A stretch of DNA of 44,709 nt from an uncultured Clostridia bacterium (GTDB lineage Bacteria > Bacillota > Clostridia > TANB77 > CAG-508). The stretch's first letter is position 1. Each line of letters opens with the position of its first letter. The stretch is from the NCBI GenBank assembly GCA_944386675.1, contig CALXBY010000013.1, positions 1 to 44,709 of the forward strand, in the 5' to 3' direction. Position numbers and translations under genes: made by a program. A model generated the notes under the pieces. That model did no database searches, was not told where the DNA came from, and worked only from the letters and a program-made list of their open reading frames with translations. This document shows, one piece after another, positions 35,454 through 43,681 of the stretch.

Positions 35454-36602
35454 TTAAGCTTCTTCTTGACCTTCTTTTTCTGTTTGCTCTTCATTTTGTT
35501 CTTTTTCTTCTTGTGCTTTCATTAACATCTCTCTAAATTGTGTTTCTGACTTGATATCTATCTTCCAATTTGTTAATTTTGCAGCTAATCTTGCATTTTG
35601 TCCTGATTTTCCAATTGCTAATGATAATTGGTCATCTGGAACAATAACTTGCGCAAATTTTTCTTCTTCTTTTATATCCACAGCTAATATTTTTGCAGGT
35701 AATAATGCTGAAGAAATGTATATTGAAGGATCTTCATTCCATTCTATAACATCTATTTTTTCACCATTTAATTCATTAATAACATTTTGTATTCTAACAC
35801 CTTTTTGTCCTACACAAGAACCAACAGGATCAATATTTGGGTCTGGTGAATATACAGCCACCTTACTTCTATATCCTGGATCTCTTGAAACACTTTTTAT
35901 TTCAATAACCCCTTCATAAATTTCTGGAATTTCAAATTCTAATAATCTTCTTACAAAATCAGGATGACTTCTAGACACAATAACTTGTGGTGCACCTTTT
36001 GCTCCTCTTTCTACGTCTAAAACATATCCTTTTATTTTGTCATTTACTCTATAGGTTTCTGTTGGAACTTGTTCTTTAGTTGGCATAATTCCCTCTAATC
36101 TTCCTAAATCCATTACAACAATATTTTTATCCGCTTTTTGAATAATTCCTGAAACAATTTCGCCTTTTCTGTCATTAAATTCTGTATAAATAATTTCTCT
36201 TTCTGCTTCTCTTAATTTTTGGATAATAACTTGTTTAGCTGTTTGTGCTGCTATTCTTCCAAAATTTCTTGGAACAATTTCCACTTCAACATTATCTCCT
36301 ATGTTGACATCTTTATTTATTTTTCTAGCATCTTCTAAACTAATTTCTAATGCACTATCATTTGCATGTTCCATAACTTCTTTAATAGAATATACATGTG
36401 TTGCTCCCGTTTCAGGGTCCATCACAACTTTCACATTATCTAATGCATCAAAATTTCTTTTATATGCTGTTAATAATGCTGTTTCAATTGACTCTAATAA
36501 ATATTCTTTCTTAATTCCTTTTTCTTTTTCTAATTCTTCTAAAGCTACTATTAGCTCTTTATTATCTATTGCTGGTTCTTTTTCTTTACTTTTACCTTTC
36601 AT
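35454..36602 (-). CDS. nusA: transcription termination/antitermination factor NusA
   Basis: 382 residues: an N-terminal RNA-polymerase-binding domain (1-135), S1 domain (about 136-200, GEIVSGIIQKADKNIVVMDL), two KH domains (DPVGSCVGQKGVRIQNVINE near 265-285 and LAIGKSGQNARLAAKLT near 330-346) and a Glu/Gln-rich tail. It modulates pausing, termination and antitermination. GGGAG precedes the ATG. Length and order are as usual for Bacillota. Confidence 0.95.
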   Translation of the reverse strand: MKGKSKEKEPAIDNKELIVALEELEKEKGIKKEYLLESIETALLTAYKRNFDALDNVKVVMDPETGATHVYSIKEVMEHANDSALEISLEDARKINKDVNIGDNVEVEIVPRNFGRIAAQTAKQVIIQKLREAEREIIYTEFNDRKGEIVSGIIQKADKNIVVMDLGRLEGIMPTKEQVPTETYRVNDKIKGYVLDVERGAKGAPQVIVSRSHPDFVRRLLEFEIPEIYEGVIEIKSVSRDPGYRSKVAVYSPDPNIDPVGSCVGQKGVRIQNVINELNGEKIDVIEWNEDPSIYISSALLPAKILAVDIKEEEKFAQVIVPDDQLSLAIGKSGQNARLAAKLTNWKIDIKSETQFREMLMKAQEEKEQNEEQTEKEGQEEA

Positions 36603-36639
36603 CTTTCTCCCATTCCTTTCTTACTTTCAATCCAGATTG

Positions 36640-37092
36640 TCAATTCCAATGATATACAGTTTTAATTTGTGCTATATGCTTTCTTTCAATTTCTATATCA
36701 TTTTCCAACATGATATATTCTTCATTAAAATCTTTTAATATTCCTTGATATTCTTTGTTTCCTGCAATATCTTTTTTAAATAATTTTACATATATTTCTT
36801 TTCCTTTATTTTGTTCTAAATGCTTATCTTTTCGTAAAATTCTTTCTATTCCTGGTGATGAAACCTCTAAAAAGTATTGATCTTTGATATAATTTGCTTC
36901 ATCTAATAAGTCAGATATTTCATCATTTACTTTTTCACAATCTTTTAAGTCAATCCCTTCTGGTTTATCAATATAGATTCTTAAAAAATTATTTTTTCCT
37001 TCTTTTGCATATTCAACATCATATAAGTCATAACCTATACTTTCTATTTTTTCTTTTAATAGGTTTTCAACTTTTTCTTCTATATTTGCCAA
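36640..37092 (-). CDS. rimP: ribosome maturation factor RimP
   Basis: 150 residues; RimP aids 30S maturation. Family motifs are YDLYDVEYAKEGKNNFLRIYID near 19-40 (two strands of the N-terminal domain), DLKDCEKVNDEIS near 46-58 and YFLEVSSPGIER near 74-85. The start is TTG at 37092, about seven bases after GGAGGA. It leads the operon, with a strong promoter and a hairpin leader upstream. Confidence 0.92.
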   Translation of the reverse strand: MANIEEKVENLLKEKIESIGYDLYDVEYAKEGKNNFLRIYIDKPEGIDLKDCEKVNDEISDLLDEANYIKDQYFLEVSSPGIERILRKDKHLEQNKGKEIYVKLFKKDIAGNKEYQGILKDFNEEYIMLENDIEIERKHIAQIKTVYHWN

Positions 37093-37120
37093 GAAGCTTC
37101 CTCCTTTTTTTCAAAATTTA

Positions 37121-37143
37121 AGAGTGGGATTTGTTCCCACTCT
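37121..37143 (-). promoter_or_regulatory. hairpin in the rimP operon leader
   Basis: A perfect 9-bp stem (agagtggga with tcccactct, loop of 5) lies between the rimP promoter and its ribosome binding site, about 20 bases downstream of the predicted start of transcription, and is followed by taaattttg. It may be an attenuator, or the terminator of the upstream mscS gene. Confidence 0.6.
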
Positions 37144-37168
37144 CTCGCTCTTGTTGTTTTCCTTATAT

Positions 37169-37197
37169 ATTATACCCACTTTTTACCAAAAATGCAA
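37169..37197 (-). promoter_or_regulatory. promoter of the rimP-nusA-infB-truB operon
   Basis: Minus-strand TTGCAT (37192-37197), 17 bases, TATAAT (37169-37174). Transcription would begin near 37162, giving a leader of about 70 bases that includes the 37121-37143 hairpin. Confidence 0.7.
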
Positions 37198-37224
37198 GGT
37201 TTTTTCAAGATTTCTTTTATTTTT

Positions 37225-38103
37225 TTACTCTTCTATGTATAGATTTATCTTTCCATTTCTATATTCTTCTAAAATACGCTCATCTATTTCATTTTGTACA
37301 TCTCTTGCCTTTTTAGGATGTACTAAATATCTTAAATACATTTCTATATGTGATCTTTCTATTTTTATATAAATAATTGGGTCTAAATTGTTATAATAAA
37401 TTCTATATTCTAAGATTGCTTCATCTACGGCATCTTCCATTTTCTTTGGTATTTCTTTTAATGTTTCATTATCAAATAAAATTTCATATAAAATTTCCTC
37501 TGTATTTCTAATATCTGAATCTAGTGTGATGTCTACTTTTATTTCGTCCCATATATATTTAAAAACTTTTGTATAATTTTTTAATGTATATGTGAAAATA
37601 TAAGAGTTAGGTATATGAATAATTCTTCCTGTACTTTGTTCTCCATATACTCTCTCTCCAATTTCTAATACTTCAAAACTAAGTGGATTCATTCTAATGA
37701 CATCACCTTTTGTTCCATTTATTTCTATTCTATCCTCAATTTCAAATGGTTTTTTTATATTAATATAGATTCCCGCAAAAAAGTTAAATATAATTTCTCT
37801 TACAGCAATTGTTAAACCTGCTGATATGAAACTGATAAGTGTAATTAGTCCTGATAATTTTTCTCCCCAAAGAAGAAAAACCAATATAAATGAAATTGCT
37901 GTTAATATAATTCTTATTTTTCGATTTCTAAAAAATTTCTTTTTATCATTTACAGGTAAATTTGAATATATCTTTTTAATTATGGATTTAATAACTCCAA
38001 AAATAAAAAATATTAATATAGTAAGTATTGTTAATTTTATATATTCACTATCAATTCCTGTAATTTCTCCTATATAATTTGAAAATTCTTGTATATAGCC
38101 CAT
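37225..38103 (-). CDS. MscS-family mechanosensitive channel
   Basis: 292 residues. Hydrophobic segments lie near 22-42, 68-85 and 87-120; the last is the glycine/alanine-rich pore helix (ISFISAGLTIAVREIIFNFFAG). It is followed by the cytoplasmic beta domain (KPFEIEDRIEINGTKGDV near 123-140) and a C-terminal alpha-beta domain. Such channels open when membrane tension rises and release solutes on osmotic downshift. AGGAGG lies before the ATG. It is upstream of rimP but has a separate signal set. Confidence 0.88.
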   Translation of the reverse strand: MGYIQEFSNYIGEITGIDSEYIKLTILTILIFFIFGVIKSIIKKIYSNLPVNDKKKFFRNRKIRIILTAISFILVFLLWGEKLSGLITLISFISAGLTIAVREIIFNFFAGIYINIKKPFEIEDRIEINGTKGDVIRMNPLSFEVLEIGERVYGEQSTGRIIHIPNSYIFTYTLKNYTKVFKYIWDEIKVDITLDSDIRNTEEILYEILFDNETLKEIPKKMEDAVDEAILEYRIYYNNLDPIIYIKIERSHIEMYLRYLVHPKKARDVQNEIDERILEEYRNGKINLYIEE

Positions 38104-38256
38104 GTTTCCTCCTTTCTAAAATTTGTATTTCGTTTTTGTTTATTATTATTATATATTTTATATTTGTTATCGTATTACTGTTTTATAAAACTTTAAAAGG
38201 AGCGTAAAGTTCCTACACCCCTTTTACATTTTATTTTTTGCCTTTTTTCATTGTAT

Positions 38257-40389
38257 TTATTTTTCAACTTTTTCTTCTGAATTTGTTTCTGCCAAATCCT
38301 TCATTGTTAAATTAATTCTACCTTGGTCATCAATATCTGTAACTCTAACAGTTACTTTATCTCCAACATGTAATACATCTTCTACATGTTTAATTCTTTC
38401 TTTAGAAATTTGAGAAATGTGTAATAATCCTTCTTTTCCACCACAGCCTAAATCTACAAATGCTCCAAAGTTCATAATTCTAACAACTTCACCATAGTAG
38501 ATTCCATCTACTTCTACTTCTCTTACAATATCTTCTATCATGTCTAATGCTTGTTCTGCTTTTTTATTGTCATTTGAATAGATAAATACTTGTCCATCTT
38601 CTTCAATATCAATTTTAACACCTGTTTCATCAATAATTTTATTAATCATTTTTCCACCAGGTCCAATAACATCTTTGATTTTATCTACTTTAATTTGTGT
38701 ACTTACAATTCTTGGTGCATATTCAGAAATATCTGCTCTTGGTTTATCTAATACAGGTAACATTACATCTTCTAAAATATGTTTTCTTGCAATTCTTGTT
38801 TTTTCAAAAGCTTCTTTGATAATATCATAAGATAATCCATCAACTTTAATATCTACTTGGATAGCTGTAATACCTTTTTCAGTTCCACCTACTTTGAAAT
38901 CCATATCTCCAAAGAAATCTTCAATTCCTTGAATATCTACTAACATAACATAGTCATTTTCATCATTTGGATTTGTAACCAATCCTGTTGAAATACCAGC
39001 AACTGGTCTTTTAATTGGTACACCTGCATCCATTAATGCTAATGTACTACCACAAATACTTGCTTGTGAAGTTGAACCATTTGAAGATAATACTTCAGAT
39101 ACCACTCTTATCGCATATGGGAATTCTTCTTTTGAAGGAATAACTGGTACTAATGCTTTTTCAGCTAAGGCACCATGTCCAATTTCTCTTCTACCTGGTC
39201 CTCTTGAAGTTTTTGCTTCACCAACACTATATCCAGGGAAATTATAGTGATGCATATATCTTTTTGATTCTTCTGTATCAATTCCATCTAATACTTGTTC
39301 TTCACTAATCATTCCTAATGTTGCAACAGATAAGACTTGTGTTTGTCCTCTTGTAAATAAAGCACTTCCATGTGTACGTGGTAATAATCCTACTTCACAT
39401 GATAAAGGTCTAATTTCATCTAATGCTCTTCCATCTACTCTCTTATGTTCATCAAAGATTAAATGTCTTACACATTTCTTTTCTAAGTCATGGATAGCTT
39501 CTCCAATATTTGCTTTATTTTCTTCAGCTGCCTCTTGTCCAAATTTTTCTTCATAACTATTTGCAATTTTTTCTGATAATTCTGAAACATTATTATCTCT
39601 TGTTTCTTTATCTTTTTCTTGAACAGCTGTTAACATATCTTCTTTAAAGTTTATTTCTACAAATTCATAAATATCTTCTGGTACAGCAAATGATTTATAT
39701 TCAAATTTTGGTTTTCCAATTTCTTTTTTCATTTTTGCAATGAATTTACAAATTTTCTTAATTTCCTTATGTCCTTCTTTAATTGCTTTTAACATAACAT
39801 CATCTGGTACTTCATTTGCTCCTGCTTCAATCATTGCAATTTTCTTTTCAGTTCCTGCAACTGTTAAAGTTAAATCACTTTTTTCTCTTTCTTTTTCAGT
39901 TGGATTTATAATAATTTTTCCATCAATTAATCCAACATTTACTGCTGCAGTTGGTCCTCCAAATGGAATATCTGATATAGATAATGCTGCTGAAGCACCA
40001 ATCATAGCTGCAACTTCTGGTGAATTGTCTTGGTCAACACAAAGAACAGTTGCAACAACCACAACATCATTTCTAAAATCCTTTGGAAATAAAGGTCTTA
40101 AAGGTCTATCAATTGCTCTTGATGTTAAAATTGCTTTATCACTTGGTTTTCCTTCTCTTTTAATAAAACTTCCTGGTATTTTACCTACAGAATATAATTT
40201 TTCTTCATAATCTACTGAAAGTGGGAAAAAGTCAATTCCTTCCTTTGGTTCTTTAGAAGCTGTAACATTTACCATAACTACTGTATCTCCATATCTAACC
40301 AATACACTTCCATTTGCTAATCCTGCCATTTTACCTGTTTCAAAAACAAGTTTTCTTCCTGCTAACTCTGTTTCATACGTTTTAAACAT
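38257..40389 (-). CDS. pnp: polyribonucleotide nucleotidyltransferase PNPase
   Basis: 710 residues. Two RNase PH domains flank a helical domain; SNGSTSQASICGSTLALMDAG near 440-460 belongs to the second, catalytic one. The KH domain (VIGPGGKMINKIIDETG near 560-577) and S1 domain (GEVVRIMNFGAFVDLG near 625-640) follow. It degrades RNA from the 3' end with phosphate. I start at 40389 (MFKTYETELAGRK), with GGAGGAG five bases before it; the frame is open to 40428 but adds unrelated residues. It is downstream of rpsO across a nested palindrome. Confidence 0.95.
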   Translation of the reverse strand: MFKTYETELAGRKLVFETGKMAGLANGSVLVRYGDTVVMVNVTASKEPKEGIDFFPLSVDYEEKLYSVGKIPGSFIKREGKPSDKAILTSRAIDRPLRPLFPKDFRNDVVVVATVLCVDQDNSPEVAAMIGASAALSISDIPFGGPTAAVNVGLIDGKIIINPTEKEREKSDLTLTVAGTEKKIAMIEAGANEVPDDVMLKAIKEGHKEIKKICKFIAKMKKEIGKPKFEYKSFAVPEDIYEFVEINFKEDMLTAVQEKDKETRDNNVSELSEKIANSYEEKFGQEAAEENKANIGEAIHDLEKKCVRHLIFDEHKRVDGRALDEIRPLSCEVGLLPRTHGSALFTRGQTQVLSVATLGMISEEQVLDGIDTEESKRYMHHYNFPGYSVGEAKTSRGPGRREIGHGALAEKALVPVIPSKEEFPYAIRVVSEVLSSNGSTSQASICGSTLALMDAGVPIKRPVAGISTGLVTNPNDENDYVMLVDIQGIEDFFGDMDFKVGGTEKGITAIQVDIKVDGLSYDIIKEAFEKTRIARKHILEDVMLPVLDKPRADISEYAPRIVSTQIKVDKIKDVIGPGGKMINKIIDETGVKIDIEEDGQVFIYSNDNKKAEQALDMIEDIVREVEVDGIYYGEVVRIMNFGAFVDLGCGGKEGLLHISQISKERIKHVEDVLHVGDKVTVRVTDIDDQGRINLTMKDLAETNSEEKVEK

Positions 40390-40432
40390 AAAAACTCCTC
40401 CTAAATTAACTAAATTTGCACCAATCACAAAC

Positions 40433-40558
40433 TTTAGTAAACTTAATTTAGATGGTAACCTCTATGATATGCTAAAAAGGGAAATTGGGGACGGACTCAA
40501 AAATCCCTTTTTAGCACATCATACAAGCTACTTACCTAAATCAACAAGTTTACTAAAA
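40433..40558. repeat. nested GGGGACGGACTCA palindrome between rpsO and pnp
   Basis: Outer arms TTTAGTAAACTT (40433-40444) pair with 40547-40558, with shorter pairings inside (TTTAG/CTAAA and GGTAA/TTACC). The core is a 19-bp stem (40465-40483 with 40505-40523, one mismatch) around a loop containing GGGGACGGACTCA, the same core as at 14586-14624. It lies within the rpsO-pnp gap, where a hairpin could end rpsO transcripts or act as a processing site. Confidence 0.8.
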
Positions 40559-40566
40559 TTTTTTTA

Positions 40567-40589
40567 AAGCCCGATTATACACCGGGCTT
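40567..40589 (-). terminator. small hairpin after rpsO
   Basis: A 7-bp GC-rich stem (aagcccg with cgggctt) with a 9-base loop lies about 12 bases past the rpsO stop; the tail on the minus strand is TTTAAAAAAATTTT. It is a likely terminator. Confidence 0.6.
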
Positions 40590-40600
40590 ATTTAAAATTT

Positions 40601-40864
40601 TTATTTTCTTATTCCTAATTTTTCAACGATTGTTCTATATCTATTGATATCTTTTTTAGCAACATAGTTTAATAAGTTTCTTCTTTTTCCAACCATTTTT
40701 AGAAGACCTCTTCTTGAATGGTTATCTTTTTTGTGAACTTTTAAGTGTTCTGTTAATTCATTAATTCTTTCTGTTAAAAGAGCAATTTGAACTTCTGGAG
40801 AACCAGTATCGTTTTCTTCTCTTTTATATGTGTTAATGATTTCTTGTTTTCTTTCCTTTGTCAT
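40601..40864 (-). CDS. rpsO: 30S ribosomal protein S15
   Basis: 87 residues, standard S15. It binds 16S rRNA early in 30S assembly. Seen motifs: [17 protein letters not shown] near 18-34, [19 protein letters not shown] near 44-62 and an [12 protein letters not shown] end. AGGAGG-type bases precede the ATG. rpsO before pnp is the common bacterial order; S15 autoregulation is possible but no leader structure was identified. Confidence 0.95.
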   Translation of the reverse strand: MTKERKQEIINTYKREENDTGSPEVQIALLTERINELTEHLKVHKKDNHSRRGLLKMVGKRRNLLNYVAKKDINRYRTIVEKLGIRK

Positions 40865-40919
40865 CGTTTACACCTCCTATTTTTGTTTTCTCCTTTAACT
40901 GAGCTTAAGATTTGGTGCT

Positions 40920-40978
40920 TATCTATAGGCTAAGTAAAAGGTATGTTGTTTTCCAACATACCTATTTTACTATAGATT
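40920..40978 (-). terminator. hairpin terminator after the prepilin-like gene
   Basis: ATCTATA (40921-40927) pairs with TATAGAT (40971-40977), then, inside it, AAGTAAAA with TTTTACT, and a perfect AGGTATGTTG/CAACATACCT core with a ttttc-type loop. It lies 65 bases past the corrected stop (41043) of the prepilin-like gene, and inside the spurious zero-frame extension only at its last bases. Confidence 0.7.
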
Positions 40979-41042
40979 TATGAATTTTTCAAGTGTTTTG
41001 GTAAATTTTTATTTGACTGTGTAAAACTACTTATATATTCTT

Positions 41043-42699
41043 TTAAAAAGCAAGCACTGGGCGGAATGAACCGCTCGTCAGCTTCTACGCTATAATCATT
41101 ACCATTTAAACTTATATAAAAAAATATGCTTCTATTAGAACCTGTGTCTACGCTCAGTCCTCCTCCCCTTCTAAAAAATATACTATAATAACTCGAAAAT
41201 TGTCCATAAGCACCAAACCATGCGCTTGTAGAAGAATGTCTGCTATCTGATGTTTCCCATAACGCATCTCCTTTTCTTGCTTCTGTTAAGTTATAACTAT
41301 CTATATGACTTGTTCCACTCGCTTCATATACTGTTTTATATGCTGTACTTGTTGCTCTTTCTGCTTCATTTTTTCCTAATAAACTTTCTTCTTGACCATA
41401 TCCACCATTTGTAATATTACTATCACCTATATTATCTCCATAATTCACATAAGAAGCTACTCTTTCACAAGCTCCTCCATCCATTCCATATACTCCATAT
41501 GCATTATATGTTGTACTTTGCTTTTTATTTGTTCCATATATTGTAGATACCCTAGTATTTCCACCTGCATAAAGATTAGTGGCACCTTCTAGATTTTGTT
41601 TATTCACTCCATATTTACTTTGTGTTAAATATGTTATTGCTCCCCATTCACTGTTCTTTGCCATATGACTATTTAATTTTACACTTTCTCCATATGTTGC
41701 GTTTTTTGCCAATTTATATTGTTGGTTTATAGTCATATTGGTCAATATAGTTTTACCTTGCTTTATATTTAATTCTCCTGTTTCTGTACTATCATCATAA
41801 GTTCCTGTTGCTTCAAATTTTGCTACCCATAATCCAGTTAATTCTCCAAATCCTCCTCCATTTTCCGCATTGCTTGTAAATGCTGGATGTACTAACCATT
41901 CATTTTGTACTTGATTTCCTGTTCCATCATCAGTATATGTTACTTGACTTGGATCAGTTACTATTGTTCCGCTTTCTCCATTTAAAAATTTATTATTTGT
42001 ATCTATAAATGCAATCTCTATTGTTCCACCAGTCTCGCTATTTGTATGATACCCACTTGTTATTTTATATGCATATCTTGGTATCCATACCCACATACTT
42101 CCATCCTGCGTTATTGCATTTGCCCATTTACTTCCTGTTTGTTCTGCAGCATCATCCCCTACATATTTTATTGCTGTCATCGCTCCTCTTAATTTTGGAG
42201 TATTTACTTTTACTTCTTGATTTCCATTTGATATATCTGCATAACTATACCATTCACTATCTGTTTTTGTTGTTTTTTCCCAATACATAGGTACTTCTGC
42301 TGTATTTTCTTCCTCTACTATCATCTCCACATTTCCATCTTTATCTACTGTATAATATCTTTCACTCTCTTTAAAAAATACTTCAAATTCTCCTCCTATA
42401 TCACTTACCTCTGTTTTTCCCTCTCCTGTTTCTTTATCTAATTCATCTTGTAATCCATCTTTTTCTACATTTCCAAATTTGTTATTTCCCATCGTTTGCA
42501 CAGTTGCTTTTTCTACAACCTCTTTTTCATTTGCTATTTCTGTTTCTTCTTTTGCACTCTGTGCTTTATTTATAATTCCATTATCTCCTGTAATTGTCCC
42601 TATTGTAATTCCTGCTAAAATCAATAAAATAATAATTGTAACAATTAGTGCAATTAATGTGATTCCTTTACTTTGTTTAAAAATTCCTTTCCTTTTCAT
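41043..42699 (-). CDS. prepilin-like secreted protein, frame broken at CGG
   Basis: 551 residues if one base is skipped. The N-terminus is a type IV prepilin-like signal: a basic start, then KGITLIALIVTIIILLILAG. A Thr/Gly/Asn-rich extracytoplasmic part follows, with WVWIPRYAYKI near 208 and GVYGMDGGACERVASYVNYG near 403, features of a large gut-Clostridia family. Near the end, zero frame reads GAC GAG CGG (CGG at 41071-41073) and continues to 40978 with a Cys- and Lys-containing tail. Skipping the C gives Gly-Ser-Phe-Arg-Pro-Val-Leu-Ala-Phe-stop, the usual FRPVL ending. AAGGAAGGAG precedes the ATG. No pilus assembly genes are nearby. Confidence 0.8.
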
Positions 42700-43064
42700 T
42701 TTTTTCTCCTTCCTTCGTTTTTCCTCATTTTCTTTTGCTTCTATTCTTTCCTGTATTTAAAATTTTTATCCATGATGCTGTTTAGTTTATGTCTTGTATA
42801 TTTATTTTATAATTCTTACTTTTATTTGTGAACGATTTTTTATCCACTCTTTATTGGATTATATCCACAATATTTAAAATAATTTCTATGTTCTTATATT
42901 TTTATTAACTGAAAAACAAAAAACACTAGTTTCAAAATTCTAGTGCTTTTTCTTTATATCTTCCTAATTTTATCTATAAGCAAAATATTCTGCTATTTAC
43001 CTATTTTTATATACCAAAAAGGTCTGTCCCTTTTGGTATCATTTTGAAACGATTTGGCACGTCC
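42700..43064. other. intergenic region between prepilin-like gene and mrnC
   Basis: No gene is seen. It holds the promoter area of the prepilin-like gene, a hairpin at 42917-42951 (CACTAG with CTAGTG flanked by A and T runs) that probably ends mrnC transcripts, and most of the half palindrome at 43011-43066. Confidence 0.6.
42917..42951 (-). terminator. hairpin downstream of mrnC
   Basis: aaaaaacactag pairs with ctagtgcttttt around a 10-base loop, with A/T runs making it usable on both strands. It lies beyond the half palindrome at the mrnC 3' end. Confidence 0.55.
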
Positions 43065-43066
43065 CT
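43011..43066. repeat. GGGACG palindrome, copy C (one arm, deletion derivative)
   Basis: 43020-43065 matches the right arms of copies A and B (AGGTCTGTCCC to CGTCCC). Only ATACCAAAA (43011-43019) remains of the other arm, and it pairs with TTTTGGTAT at 43031-43039. It looks like an internal deletion that removed most of the left arm. As in copy B, the TAG stop of the adjacent gene (mrnC) uses the first base of the arm. Confidence 0.75.
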
Positions 43067-43454
43067 AACTCTCCAAAATTTCTTTTAGCCTTGTGTTTTG
43101 TTTGGTTAAATATAAATATCCAATTAGTGCTTCAAATGCTGTAGAATACATATATTCTTGTACATTTGAATTTTTAGGCAAATGATGATTTTGTGTATTT
43201 CTTCCTCTTCTAACAACATCTTTTTCTTCATCTGTTAGTATCTCATAAATTTCATTTAACTTTTCTGCTTGGCTTTTTGCTTTTACATATTTAATAGCCT
43301 CTATATGTAATTTATGAGGCTTTAAATTTGTTTCATTAATTAATTTATTTCTTATATATAGTTCATATACTGCATCCCCAATATATGCCCATGTAAGTGG
43401 TGACATTAATTCTACTTCTTCTTTTGGTCTATCTATTTTTAAGAATTCTTCCAT
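43065..43454 (-). CDS. mrnC: Mini-ribonuclease 3 MrnC
   Basis: 129 residues, an RNase III catalytic domain without the RNA-binding domain. In Bacillus it matures 23S rRNA. Motifs: AYIGDAVYELYIRN near 28-41 (catalytic Asp in GDA), RRGRNTQNHHLPKN near 82-95 and STAFEALIGYLYL near 103-115 (second acidic site). Only a weak GAAGAAGAG lies before the ATG. It is usually near cysS in Bacillota; here it stands apart. Confidence 0.92.
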   Translation of the reverse strand: MEEFLKIDRPKEEVELMSPLTWAYIGDAVYELYIRNKLINETNLKPHKLHIEAIKYVKAKSQAEKLNEIYEILTDEEKDVVRRGRNTQNHHLPKNSNVQEYMYSTAFEALIGYLYLTKQNTRLKEILES

Positions 43455-43504
43455 TTCACTCTTCTTCCTTTTCTTTCTATCTTCTTATTTTACTAGTAGT
43501 TCTA

Positions 43505-43670
43505 GTGCAGTCTTACTATATTTTATTATTTTGAAACACTGCGTAAGCGACCAAACGAACGAATGTGAGTGCGATTGGAGCCACTTTCATCTGTTGAAAG
43601 ATTTATCTTTCAACATCAATGGTTGCGACACACAAAGTGTAAAAAATAATAAAATATAGTAAGACTGCAC
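43505..43670. repeat. structured palindromic element upstream of mrnC
   Basis: Perfect 28-bp terminal arms (43505-43532 with 43643-43670) enclose 110 bases that are richer in GC than their surroundings. The interior includes an apical stem (TGTTGAAAGAT with ATCTTTCAACA, 43592-43615), GCGACCA near 43546 facing TGGTTGCG near 43620, and CACT/AGTG next to the arms. No coding potential is seen. It resembles a small non-autonomous element or a structured RNA between ylqF and mrnC, and is unrelated in sequence to the GGGACG family. Confidence 0.75.
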
Positions 43671-43681
43671 ATATCTACCTA

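Noticed and set aside
40978..41042. Zero-frame C-terminal extension of the prepilin-like gene
   Set aside because: It runs into the terminator hairpin and lacks the family ending, which the +1 frame provides.
21033..41073. Random pseudogenisation as the cause of the five frame breaks
   Set aside because: All five fall on CGG in zero frame, each is a single base, total lengths are otherwise normal and the set includes an essential gene. A CGG-specific sequencing artefact is not excluded and is listed as the main test.
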